Source: JAVXGM01 sp036657395 (GTDB lineage: Bacteria; Bacillota; Clostridia; Peptostreptococcales; Anaerovoracaceae). From it: DNA of 34,589 bases. Position numbers and translations under genes: made by a program. Under the pieces are notes generated by a model. It had not been told where the DNA came from and made no database searches. It worked only from the letters and a program-made list of their open reading frames with translations. The DNA is taken from NCBI GenBank assembly GCA_036657395.1, contig JAVXGM010000016.1, positions 1 through 34,589 on the forward strand, in the 5' to 3' direction. Below, piece after piece: positions 1 to 7,710 of this stretch; the first letter of the stretch is position 1, and the number at the start of each line of letters is the position of its first letter.

Positions 1-1
1 C

Positions 2-55
2 TCAGAATATGCTGATATGATCAACGAGAAGAAGCTTCTTGAAGACATTAAATAA
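2..55 (+). CDS. C-terminal end of an unidentified protein (partial)
   Basis: An open frame runs from the left window edge to a TAA at 53-55 and reads SEYADMINEKKLLEDIK. It is the last 17 residues of a gene that starts upstream of the window. A strong terminator hairpin begins about 30 bases after the stop, which supports this being a genuine gene end. The tail is charged and helical-looking but too short to assign to a family. Confidence 0.55.
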   Translation, partial: SEYADMINEKKLLEDIK

Positions 56-85
56 AAGGAAAACATTTTCAACAACCATATAACC

Positions 86-127
86 AAAAAGAAAGGTGGC
101 GGGCGATTGCCCTACACCTTTCTTTTT
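86..127. terminator. Bidirectional rho-independent terminator
   Basis: A perfect 13-bp inverted repeat (AAAAAGAAAGGTG at 86-98, its complement at 115-127) encloses a GC-rich inner stem. It has A-tracts on one side and T-tracts on the other. It lies between the upstream plus-strand gene and the convergent aldo/keto reductase and can serve both. Confidence 0.85.
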
Positions 128-161
128 ATGTGCTTTTAGGAATATAACTATAAAATTTTGA

Positions 162-1289
162 TTACTCATACAATTTGGCGGTTTTTTTCATGATATCATA
201 AATAGGAAGATGTTGAGGGCAGTTTAAAGTACAAGCTTTACAGCCAGTACAATCAGAGGCTCTATGTCCCTTTGCGATCCAAACAGGATAATCATCCTTT
301 AGTTTAGGGTTTCCTCCATATAAAAACCAATTGTTATAAAAACGAATAGTCGATGGAATGTCAATCTTATGTGGACAAGGCATACAATAATTACATTCAG
401 TGCAGGCGTACTTAATCAACCGATTGTATTCATTAGCAACCTGGTCGATTATACTTAACTCTGCGGAAGTCAAACTCCCAACTTTAGCCTGAGAGAAAAT
501 CTGCAAATTCTCATCTAATTGATGGATAGTTGACATACCACTTAGAACAGTAAGGACTCCTGGAAGGTTAGAAACCCAACGGAAAGCCCATTCCGCAGGA
601 GTTCGCTTTATAGGCGCTTTTTCCCATAAAGAATTTATTGCATCAGGGAGTGCGTCAGTAAGCAGACCACCTTTTAAAGGCTCCATGACTATTACGGGAA
701 GACCCTTATCTTTTGCGTATTTTAGGCCAGCAGTACCTGCTTGCATCTCTTGATCCATATAGTTAAGCTGTATTTGGCAGAAATCCCAAGGATAAGCATC
801 TATAGCTTCTTTAAATAGAGGAAGTTCATCGTGAAATGAAAACCCAATGTGCTTTATTTTGCCCTCTGCCTTTAATTCATCTAGAAATTTCAAGGCATTA
901 TATTTTTTGATTAATTTCCAAGAGCCAACATTTATATTATGAATGAGGTACATATCAATAATATCTACATCAAGACGGTCTAGCTGTTCCTGAAACAGAG
1001 CCTTCATGTCTTCTTCGTCTTTGGCAAGCCAAACAGGCATCTTGTCTGCAAGAAATACTTTATCTCTATAGCCATCTTTAAGAGCTTTACCTAGGATTTT
1101 TTCACTATCCCCGTCATGGTACATATAAGCAGTATCCACATAGTTTATACCTTCATCGATAGCCTTGCGAATCATGGAAATAGATTGGGCCTCGTCAACT
1201 GTTCCATCATGTAAAAGCGGAAGACGCATTGTCCCCATTCCAAGGAGGGAAAATTTTTCATTGGTTTTTTCGAATGTTCTATATTGCAT
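162..1289 (-). CDS. Aldo/keto reductase with C-terminal 2[4Fe-4S] domain
   Basis: Predicted cytoplasmic oxidoreductase of the COG1453 type: an aldo/keto reductase TIM barrel (about residues 1-285) fused to a ferredoxin-like Fe-S module. The AKR tetrad is visible as D52, Y57, K83 and H117 (in VDTAYMY, ADKMP and LIHN). The C-terminus has C296, C299, C302 and C305 followed by P, then C347, C350, C353 and C357 followed by P, the pattern for two [4Fe-4S] clusters. Length 375 fits the family. The start follows AAAGGAG seven bases upstream. It is divergent from the serine hydrolase at 1351 and convergent to the partial gene at the left edge. The natural substrate is unknown; the Fe-S clusters suggest electron input from ferredoxin or a related carrier (inference). 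Confidence 0.9.
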   Translation of the reverse strand: MQYRTFEKTNEKFSLLGMGTMRLPLLHDGTVDEAQSISMIRKAIDEGINYVDTAYMYHDGDSEKILGKALKDGYRDKVFLADKMPVWLAKDEEDMKALFQEQLDRLDVDIIDMYLIHNINVGSWKLIKKYNALKFLDELKAEGKIKHIGFSFHDELPLFKEAIDAYPWDFCQIQLNYMDQEMQAGTAGLKYAKDKGLPVIVMEPLKGGLLTDALPDAINSLWEKAPIKRTPAEWAFRWVSNLPGVLTVLSGMSTIHQLDENLQIFSQAKVGSLTSAELSIIDQVANEYNRLIKYACTECNYCMPCPHKIDIPSTIRFYNNWFLYGGNPKLKDDYPVWIAKGHRASDCTGCKACTLNCPQHLPIYDIMKKTAKLYE

Positions 1290-1350
1290 AGGTCAGTCTC
1301 CTTTGTATATGTTATAATTGCATTATTGATTATACAAAAAGGAGATAGGT

Positions 1351-2436
1351 ATGGCAAGGGACAATATAGAAAAGAAGTTAGATGAGGCTTTGGCAGAAAT
1401 ACTGGTTTTGTACGATTTGCCTGGCCTTGAAGTCTGTGCAAAAGTGGGAGACTTAACATACAAAAGAGCATTTGGATATAAAAATTTTGAAACAAAGGAG
1501 TCTCTCAAAGAGACGGATTATTTCCATATGTGCTCCGTATCAAAACTATTTACCGGGGCAGGAATTTTACAGCTATGTGAAAAAGGCAAGCTGAGCCTTG
1601 AAGATAGATTGGCGGAAATTCTGCCGCAGACATCAATAGATGATCAGCGATACAAAAAGATTACAATAAAGGAAATGCTTACTCATACATCCGGAATAGG
1701 TGATGTGGAAGATTACCAGTGGGACACGCCTAGGCTTGATGAAAAAGCCTTAATGGATTATGCCAAGTCAGATGAAGTGGCAAAGTCTAAGCTTCTTTGG
1801 GATCCAGAAGAAGGAAGGTTTCAATACAGTAATATTGCATATGAACTTCTAGGGGCAATCATCGAAGAAGTTTCGGGGATGAGTTTTGAGAATTACATTG
1901 AGAAAAACATTTTAGAACCTCTTGGAATGGATGCTTCAACCTTCCTAACTTTTGCTCGTGGCAATGGTAGCCTGGACCTTTCAACACTAAGTCAGGGAGG
2001 CATGGCTATGCCACATAGGAAAAACAAGGAGAAACATATTATCTTAGAATCATGTTATCCTTATAATAGACAACACGGTCCAAGTTCTACCTTGACTAGT
2101 AACCTAGATGACATGGAAAAATGGGCAAAAGCTCATGTCCAGAGAAAAGTCTTTTCTTCTAATACCTACGATAAACTGTGGAAAAAATATGCAACCGTAC
2201 CAAACAATGGGGAAGCCATGGGCCTTGGATGGTTTATCAGAGAACAAGAAGGTTACAATCTTTATGGTCACGAGGGTACAGATGATGGCTTCAGAGCCAG
2301 TTTTTGGATTTGCCCCCAAGTAGAAGGTTACGTGATTGTCACAACTAATATTTCAAGAGGTTCAGCGAAAAGAATAAACAAAAAAATATTTCAGATGATG
2401 ATTGAAGAATCAAGGTATTTGGATATAATAGTCTGA
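1351..2436 (+). CDS. Serine hydrolase, beta-lactamase/class C PBP family
   Basis: 361-residue protein of the beta-lactamase (PF00144) superfamily. It has the SxxK motif S62-V-S-K65, the YxN-type motif Y159-S-N161, and H307-E-G in place of the KTG box, as usual for class C-like esterases and D-aminopeptidases. No signal peptide is visible, so the product is probably cytoplasmic, which argues against a role as a resistance beta-lactamase. The start is preceded by AAGGAG. It is the first gene of a plus-strand run with rdgB (32-bp gap) and the YihY-like gene. Substrate unknown; members of this group hydrolyse esters, small peptides or D-amino-acid amides. Confidence 0.85.
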   Translation: MARDNIEKKLDEALAEILVLYDLPGLEVCAKVGDLTYKRAFGYKNFETKESLKETDYFHMCSVSKLFTGAGILQLCEKGKLSLEDRLAEILPQTSIDDQRYKKITIKEMLTHTSGIGDVEDYQWDTPRLDEKALMDYAKSDEVAKSKLLWDPEEGRFQYSNIAYELLGAIIEEVSGMSFENYIEKNILEPLGMDASTFLTFARGNGSLDLSTLSQGGMAMPHRKNKEKHIILESCYPYNRQHGPSSTLTSNLDDMEKWAKAHVQRKVFSSNTYDKLWKKYATVPNNGEAMGLGWFIREQEGYNLYGHEGTDDGFRASFWICPQVEGYVIVTTNISRGSAKRINKKIFQMMIEESRYLDIIV

Positions 2437-2448
2437 ATATGATATAAT
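2419..2448 (+). promoter_or_regulatory. Possible internal promoter for rdgB
   Basis: TTGGAT (2419-2424), an 18-bp spacer and TATAAT (2443-2448) end 20 bases before the rdgB start. The -35 half lies in the end of the preceding gene. Sequence match only. Confidence 0.35.
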
Positions 2449-2468
2449 TAGGGAAAAGAGGATTTTTT

Positions 2469-3083
2469 ATGAATCGTATTATTGCAGCGTCCCAGAATAA
2501 ACATAAAATTAGAGAGATTGAAGAGATTACAAAAGAATTTGGAATGGAAATCGTCCCTAGAGATGAAGCAGATATTCCTAAAATAGAGATTATAGAAGAT
2601 GGGAATACCTTCGAAGCTAATTCCTATAAAAAGGCTTATGAAATTATGAAGCTTTGTGGGGAAGTCACTATTGCAGATGATTCGGGACTGGAAGTGGACT
2701 TTCTAGATGGTGCTCCAGGCGTTTATTCTGCTCGCTTTGCTGGGGAGGATGGAAACGATCAGGCTAATAATGATAAATTAAAAGACTTAATTAAGGCAGT
2801 GCCTTATGAAAAGAGAACAGGTCGGTTCGTTTCGGTGATTACAATTGTTTTTCCTGATGGAGAGGTAATTGTTGCAAGAGGAGAGGTGGAAGGACATATA
2901 GTATTGGAGGAGAAGGGGACCAACGGCTTCGGTTACGATCCTTTGTTTATACCTGTAGGATATGATATTACCTTTGGCGAAATTGATCCTGAAACTAAAA
3001 ATCGAATAAGTCATAGGGGCAATGCCTTACAACATTTAAAAAAACTCCTTGAAGCTAGGCAACAAACAAGAAGCGAGGGATGA
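2469..3083 (+). CDS. rdgB: XTP/dITP pyrophosphatase (HAM1/RdgB family)
   Basis: Hydrolyses non-canonical purine nucleoside triphosphates (dITP, XTP) to the monophosphate and pyrophosphate, keeping inosine and xanthosine out of nucleic acids. Family motifs are clear: N-terminal ASQNKHKIREI (7-17), AD-DSG at 69-73 containing catalytic acidic residues, FGYDP (154-158) and SHRGNAL (181-187). The length of 204 is typical. The start is chosen at ATG 2469 after AAAAGAGG. The stop TGA is directly followed by the ATG of the next gene, so the two are probably translationally coupled. Confidence 0.95.
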   Translation: MNRIIAASQNKHKIREIEEITKEFGMEIVPRDEADIPKIEIIEDGNTFEANSYKKAYEIMKLCGEVTIADDSGLEVDFLDGAPGVYSARFAGEDGNDQANNDKLKDLIKAVPYEKRTGRFVSVITIVFPDGEVIVARGEVEGHIVLEEKGTNGFGYDPLFIPVGYDITFGEIDPETKNRISHRGNALQHLKKLLEARQQTRSEG

Positions 3084-3953
3084 ATGTTCAGACGACGAAT
3101 ATTACAGATGGTTCTGCTTGGGATCAAACAATTTAGGGATCCATATTACCAAGGATTTGCGGCACAAATTTCCTTTTATCTTATGTTGTCTATAGTTCCT
3201 ATGTTTCTTCTTATGACTCGACTTTTAGACAAATTTAATATTAATATTACAGTGGCTCTAGATTGGATTGTACAGTACACTGGAAAAGAAATATCCCAAA
3301 CATTATCTGATTTGCTTAGCCCATCAGCCATAGGTGGGTGGAATATAGTACTTGTGGTAGTTGCCGTATGGAGTGCTTCAAGAGCCCAATTTTGCGTTAT
3401 GCGTATTAGCAACTATACGATTACAGAAGGTAAAAATACGGGAAAAGGCTATTGGAGAGAACGATTTAGAGCAGTAGCTACCATGTTAATAACTTTGCTT
3501 ACTATTGCATTTTCACTAATCATTTTAGTGTATGGCGAAAATATTCTTAAGTTGGTTACAAACTTGTTAGAACTGGATAAAACATTGACCGAGGAAACCC
3601 TAGGCTCTATTTGGATGTTTATTCGCTGGGTATTAGGCTTTGCTCTTTATTTCCTAATGATAAGCTACAACTATTATATTATGCCTGAAGAAAAATCTCG
3701 CTTTAGAGATATTTTGCCTGGAAGTATTTTTGCAGCTGTAGGAATGTTGCTAGTCACCTTGCTTTATGCTGAATATGTGGGATCTATGGCAAACTATGAC
3801 TTGATATACGGAGCACTTGCTTCCATAGTAGCCCTTATGTTTTGGTTCTATTTCCTGGCATGGGTATTGTGTTTAGGAATATTGTTCAACAAGGTTTGGG
3901 GAGATACTGCTCAATTAACTAAACGAAAAATGGTTCCTCATCCAAGTGAATAA
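3084..3953 (+). CDS. YihY/BrkB-family inner membrane protein
   Basis: 289-residue polytopic membrane protein of the YihY/virulence factor BrkB family (PF03631). About six hydrophobic segments are visible, including residues near 22-45, 85-105, 135-155, 180-200, 215-235 and 245-270. The conserved N-terminal feature (AAQISFYLMLSIVPMFLL) and the central NYYIMPEEKSRFRDILPG stretch are characteristic. The function is not established; the old 'ribonuclease BN' name is a misassignment. The start immediately follows the rdgB stop, with GAGGGA overlapping the rdgB end as ribosome binding site. It ends before a bidirectional terminator shared with serA. Confidence 0.9.
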   Translation: MFRRRILQMVLLGIKQFRDPYYQGFAAQISFYLMLSIVPMFLLMTRLLDKFNINITVALDWIVQYTGKEISQTLSDLLSPSAIGGWNIVLVVVAVWSASRAQFCVMRISNYTITEGKNTGKGYWRERFRAVATMLITLLTIAFSLIILVYGENILKLVTNLLELDKTLTEETLGSIWMFIRWVLGFALYFLMISYNYYIMPEEKSRFRDILPGSIFAAVGMLLVTLLYAEYVGSMANYDLIYGALASIVALMFWFYFLAWVLCLGILFNKVWGDTAQLTKRKMVPHPSE

Positions 3954-3975
3954 AAGATAGAATGAAATCTAGAAT

Positions 3976-4015
3976 ATTAAAAACGCACCTTCTTAAAATC
4001 GGGTGCGTTTTTAAT
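3976..4015. terminator. Bidirectional terminator between the YihY-like gene and serA
   Basis: Perfect 14-bp inverted repeat ATTAAAAACGCACC (3976-3989) and its complement (4002-4015) with a 12-base loop. It carries T-runs in both directions, placed between two convergent genes. Confidence 0.9.
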
Positions 4016-4037
4016 ATAATAATATTTTTCTTTAATC

Positions 4038-5195
4038 TTAGCCAATAACACGAAGAGAAATAATTTCATTCATGTTAAGTTTCTTCCTGATCTTATCTTC
4101 GTCAATAGAACCTGCAAGCTCAACTAAAGCATAAGCAAAATCTCCACGAGTCTTGTTCATCATGTTTTCCATGTTTATACCTAAATCAGTAAAAGCACCA
4201 GTAATCCTTCCTAGTAATCCTTCTGTATTTTTGTGAATGATACAAACTCTTGGAGCACTGCCAATAGGGCCTAAGTCACAAGCTGGCAAATTAACAGAAT
4301 TAACAATATTTCCATTTTCAATATAATCCATTATTTGATCAACTGCCATTGATGCACAATTGTCTTCAGCTTCGGCAGAAGAGGCGCCAAGATGTGGAAG
4401 TGCCACAACCCCTTCTTTTCCTATTACAGTATCATTAGGGAAGTCTGTAACGTATTTTTTTAACTTGCCTGATTTAAGTGCAGCAAGCATATCCCCATCA
4501 TTTACCAAAGTATCTCTGGAAAAGTTTAAGAATACTGCGCCATCCTTCATCTGTCCAATAGTTTCGTTATTAATCATCCCCTTTGTATCAGCAACAGCTG
4601 GCACATGGATGCTTATGTAATCACATTGAGGGAGCAGGTCTTTTAGTCCGTCTACAACGTGAATAGTGTTTGATAAATCGTGGGCAGCTTTTACTGTTAA
4701 GAACGGATCATAACCGATTACGTCCATGCCCAAAAGCTCAGCAGCATTGGCAACTAATACACCGATTGCACCAAGTCCAATGATCCCAAGGGTCTTGCCC
4801 TTTAGTTCTCTGCCAGCAAACTGGCTTTTACCTTTTTCGACAGTCTTACCTACATTATCGGTAAGTGTACTCGACCATGCAAGAGCATCTGGAATATTAC
4901 GTGCAGAAAGGAGTAGTCCTGAAAGAACTAGTTCTTTTACTGCATTAGCGTTGGCACCTGGAGTATTAAATACAGCGATACCTTCTGCAGCACATCGATC
5001 AAGGGGAATATTATTCACTCCAGCACCGGCTCTTCCTATAGCCAAAAGATTTTTTGAAAAATCCATATCGTGCATCGCCTGGCTTCTAACAAGAATGCCA
5101 TTTGCATCATCAGTGCTCTCTACTACTGTGTATTCATCAGTAAGTCGGCCAAGGCCAACTGGAGAAATTTTATTTAGGGTTGCTATTTTATACAT
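4038..5195 (-). CDS. serA: D-3-phosphoglycerate dehydrogenase with ACT domain
   Basis: Catalyses NAD-dependent oxidation of 3-phosphoglycerate to 3-phosphohydroxypyruvate, the first step of serine synthesis. Residues 1-305 are a D-2-hydroxyacid dehydrogenase fold with the nucleotide loop GIIGLGAIG (137-145), catalytic R227 in NFSRDTL, and H268 in PHLGASS. Residues 316-385 form an ACT domain, the usual site of serine feedback. The canonical DVFxxEP glutamate segment is replaced here by TDFPND (250-255). A longer reading starting at 5210 is possible, but AGAGGTGA lies just upstream of the internal ATG at 5195, so 385 residues is preferred. It is divergent from serC, the enzyme for the next pathway step, across a shared palindromic promoter. 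Confidence 0.93.
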   Translation of the reverse strand: MYKIATLNKISPVGLGRLTDEYTVVESTDDANGILVRSQAMHDMDFSKNLLAIGRAGAGVNNIPLDRCAAEGIAVFNTPGANANAVKELVLSGLLLSARNIPDALAWSSTLTDNVGKTVEKGKSQFAGRELKGKTLGIIGLGAIGVLVANAAELLGMDVIGYDPFLTVKAAHDLSNTIHVVDGLKDLLPQCDYISIHVPAVADTKGMINNETIGQMKDGAVFLNFSRDTLVNDGDMLAALKSGKLKKYVTDFPNDTVIGKEGVVALPHLGASSAEAEDNCASMAVDQIMDYIENGNIVNSVNLPACDLGPIGSAPRVCIIHKNTEGLLGRITGAFTDLGINMENMMNKTRGDFAYALVELAGSIDEDKIRKKLNMNEIISLRVIG

Positions 5196-5228
5196 ACTTT
5201 CACCTCTCATAACTTAAAATCCTAGATA

Positions 5229-5268
5229 ATTATATCACTTTACCCCAACTCAGTAAAGTGATATAATG
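5229..5268. promoter_or_regulatory. Divergent serA/serC promoters overlapping a 13-bp palindrome
   Basis: The inverted repeat TATATCACTTTAC (5231-5243) and its exact complement (5253-5265) are separated by 9 bp. Each outer edge overlaps a TATAAT: 5263-5268 on the plus strand for serC, and 5229-5234 read on the minus strand for serA. -35-like TTTACC and TTTACT hexamers lie inside the arms at 17-18 bp spacing. No T-tract follows, so an operator over face-to-face promoters fits better than a terminator. A repressor bound here would control both serine genes together (inference). Confidence 0.6.
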
Positions 5269-5317
5269 TATAACCATGGAATTAACAACTACAACTCAGA
5301 CAATGGAGGTGACCGAT

Positions 5318-6406
5318 TTGAGTAATAAAAGAGCATATAATTTTTCTGCAGGACCATCAATGCTACCACTAAATGTTATGGAAGAAGTAGCAGCGGAGCT
5401 TACTAACTATCAGGGGTGTGGAGAATCCATACTGGAAATGAGCCATAGGTCTAAGGTGTTTACCACAATACTAGAAGAGGCAGAGGAAAATTTAAGAGAA
5501 ATCATGAACATTCCTACTAATTACAAAGTTTTATTTGTACAGGGCGGCGGGACATTACAATTTGCAATGGTTCCTTTAAACTTGTTTAGAAAATCAAATA
5601 AGGCTGATTATATAATCACAGGTTCTTGGGCAAAGAAAGCTGCCAAAGAAGCTAAGAAATTCGGTGATGTGAAAATCGTTGCATCATCAGAAGAGGCAAC
5701 ATTCTCATATATACCAGAAGTGAAAAAATCAGACTTTAGAGAAGATGCAGACTACGTACATATTACATATAACAATACTATATATGGCACACACTTTCCA
5801 TATATTCCAGACACAGGTGATGTTCCTCTAGTTGCAGATATGTCTTCTTGCATTTTGTCAGAAGAGATTGATGTAAATAAGTTTGGAATCATTTACGCAG
5901 GAGCACAAAAGAATGTGGCTCCATCTGGTGTGACGATTGTCATCATCAGAGAAGACCTACTTGGATTTGCTAAGGAGAATGTACCAACTTACTTAGATTA
6001 CAAGATTCATGCTGATAACGATTCTACCTACAATACACCAAACACATTTGCAATATATGTGTCTGGCAAAGTATTTAAAAACATTAAGGCTATGGGTGGT
6101 ATTAAGGCATTGAATAAGATTAATGTTGAAAAGGCGGCCAAGCTTTACAAGTACATTGATGAGAGTCAGCTTTACAGCTGTCCAGTAAGAGACAAAGACA
6201 GATCCCTAATGAATGTAGTGTTTGTTACAGGAGATGGAGAATTAGACAAGAAGTTTGTAGCTGAGGCCAAGGCTTTAGACTTACACAATCTAAATGGTCA
6301 TCGTTCCATTGGAGGGATGCGTGCTAGTATTTATAACGCAATGCCGACACAAGGAGTAGACCAGCTGATTGATTTTATGAAAAAATTTGAGGCGGAAAAC
6401 AAATAA
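5318..6406 (+). CDS. serC: Phosphoserine aminotransferase
   Basis: PLP enzyme converting 3-phosphohydroxypyruvate plus glutamate to O-phosphoserine, the second step of serine synthesis. It opens with YNFSAGPSMLP, typical of SerC. GGGTLQFAM is the phosphate-binding loop, and the PLP lysine is in GAQKNVAPSG. With the TTG start at 5318 the protein has 362 residues and the lysine is K198, the same length and position as E. coli SerC. That start follows GGAGGTGA by five bases. An in-frame ATG at 5276 lies about 8 bases from the -10 box and lacks a ribosome binding site, so it is unlikely. It is followed by a terminator. Confidence 0.95.
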   Translation: MSNKRAYNFSAGPSMLPLNVMEEVAAELTNYQGCGESILEMSHRSKVFTTILEEAEENLREIMNIPTNYKVLFVQGGGTLQFAMVPLNLFRKSNKADYIITGSWAKKAAKEAKKFGDVKIVASSEEATFSYIPEVKKSDFREDADYVHITYNNTIYGTHFPYIPDTGDVPLVADMSSCILSEEIDVNKFGIIYAGAQKNVAPSGVTIVIIREDLLGFAKENVPTYLDYKIHADNDSTYNTPNTFAIYVSGKVFKNIKAMGGIKALNKINVEKAAKLYKYIDESQLYSCPVRDKDRSLMNVVFVTGDGELDKKFVAEAKALDLHNLNGHRSIGGMRASIYNAMPTQGVDQLIDFMKKFEAENK

Positions 6407-6416
6407 GAGAAAAGAC

Positions 6417-6447
6417 AAAACTTCCCCTTAATATAAGGGGAGTTTTT
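6417..6447 (+). terminator. Terminator after serC
   Basis: The stem AAAACT(T)CCCCTTA pairs with TAAGGGGAGTTTT (one bulged T, short loop), followed by a T-rich run. It separates serC from the phosphoglycerate mutase gene. Confidence 0.8.
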
Positions 6448-6471
6448 CTATTTTTGACAAGGAGGAAGTCA

Positions 6472-7686
6472 ATGAAATATTTAATTTTAGTTCCAGATGG
6501 AGCAGGGGATGAGCCAATAGAAGCACTAGGGAATAAGACGCCGTTGCAGATGGCCAAGATGGATACAATAGATGGTTTAGCCCAACGTGGAAAAGTAGGC
6601 ATGGTAAAAACTATTCCTATGGGAATAGCACCAGGTAGCGATGCGGCCAATCTATCAGTAATGGGATATGATCCAGGAGTATATTTAACTGGCAGATCCC
6701 CATTGGAAGCAGCCAGTATTGGCATTGATATGTCAGACACGGATGTGGCCTTTAGAACCAATATTATAACCCTTACAGGTGAGGGTGAATACGAGGATTT
6801 AATTATTACAGACCACAGTTCTGGGGATATTACAACAGAGGAAGCGGATCAGCTTATAAAGGCAGTCAACGAAAAATTTGCTGATGATAAGGTTTTATTT
6901 TACACAGGGGTAAGCTACAGACATTGCATGATCGTTCATAATGGTGGCACGGCTTATGATTTGACACCTCCCCACGATGTGTTAGGAAAGCCAGTAAAAG
7001 ATTACCTTCCAAAAGGTGAAGGCAGTGAGTTTATAACAGAGATGATGAAAGAAAGCTATGAAATATTAAAGGATCATCCAGTGAACAAGGATAGAATTGC
7101 AAGAGGTCTAAACCCAGCAAATACCCTTTGGATTTGGGGTCAGGGTAAGAAACCTAGTCTATCGTCCTTTAATGAGAAATATGGAATTACCGGGACAGCA
7201 ATTTCTGCAGTAGATTTGATTAAGGGAATTGCCATTTGTGCAGGACTGGATTCTGTAGATGTAGAAGGGGCAACAGGCACTCTTCACACTAATTTTGCTG
7301 GAAAGGCACAAGCTGCAATCAGGGAATTTTCAAGTGGAAAAGACTTTGTCTACCTTCACGTTGAAGGACCTGATGAATGCTCTCACCAAGGGGATCAAGA
7401 TGGCAAAATACAGTGTTTACAAGACATCGATCAAAAGATATTAAAGCCTATTATAGAACACCTTAAACAGGCAGGAGAAGGCTATAGGGTGTTAGTTGTG
7501 CCTGATCACAGAACGCCTCTTGCCATTCGAACTCATTCTTCAGATCCAGTACCTTTTGTTGTTTATGACAGCACCAAGGAAGAGCCAGAAGATTTGACAA
7601 GAAGCTTTTGTGAGGATTCAGGTAGCAAGGGCACGTATTTTGACAGCGGATTTGCATTAGCAGATTTCTTTTTTCAAAAACAGTAA
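6472..7686 (+). CDS. apgM: Cofactor-independent phosphoglycerate mutase, archaeal (ApgM/COG3635) type
   Basis: 404-residue metalloenzyme of the alkaline phosphatase superfamily, expected to interconvert 2- and 3-phosphoglycerate. The N-terminus MKYLILVPDGAGDEP holds the metal-binding Asp. GSDAANLSVMGYDP carries the catalytic Ser region, and EGPDECSHQGD (near 305) and PDHRTP (near 347) hold further metal ligands. The ATG at 6472 follows AAGGAGG, which rules out an upstream in-frame start at 6454. The subfamily has also been annotated as a 'proposed homoserine kinase' (TIGR02535), so the substrate is not certain. The position next to serA/serC, which draw on 3-phosphoglycerate, favours the mutase reading (inference). 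It is first in a tightly spaced run with the carboxypeptidase and uvrC. Confidence 0.85.
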   Translation: MKYLILVPDGAGDEPIEALGNKTPLQMAKMDTIDGLAQRGKVGMVKTIPMGIAPGSDAANLSVMGYDPGVYLTGRSPLEAASIGIDMSDTDVAFRTNIITLTGEGEYEDLIITDHSSGDITTEEADQLIKAVNEKFADDKVLFYTGVSYRHCMIVHNGGTAYDLTPPHDVLGKPVKDYLPKGEGSEFITEMMKESYEILKDHPVNKDRIARGLNPANTLWIWGQGKKPSLSSFNEKYGITGTAISAVDLIKGIAICAGLDSVDVEGATGTLHTNFAGKAQAAIREFSSGKDFVYLHVEGPDECSHQGDQDGKIQCLQDIDQKILKPIIEHLKQAGEGYRVLVVPDHRTPLAIRTHSSDPVPFVVYDSTKEEPEDLTRSFCEDSGSKGTYFDSGFALADFFFQKQ

Positions 7687-7710
7687 GGTTAGTTATATTG
7701 GGGGGAAACT

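Noticed and set aside
1351..2436. Serine hydrolase as an antibiotic-resistance beta-lactamase
   Set aside because: No signal peptide, HEG in place of KTG, and cytoplasmic context; an esterase or peptidase role is likelier.
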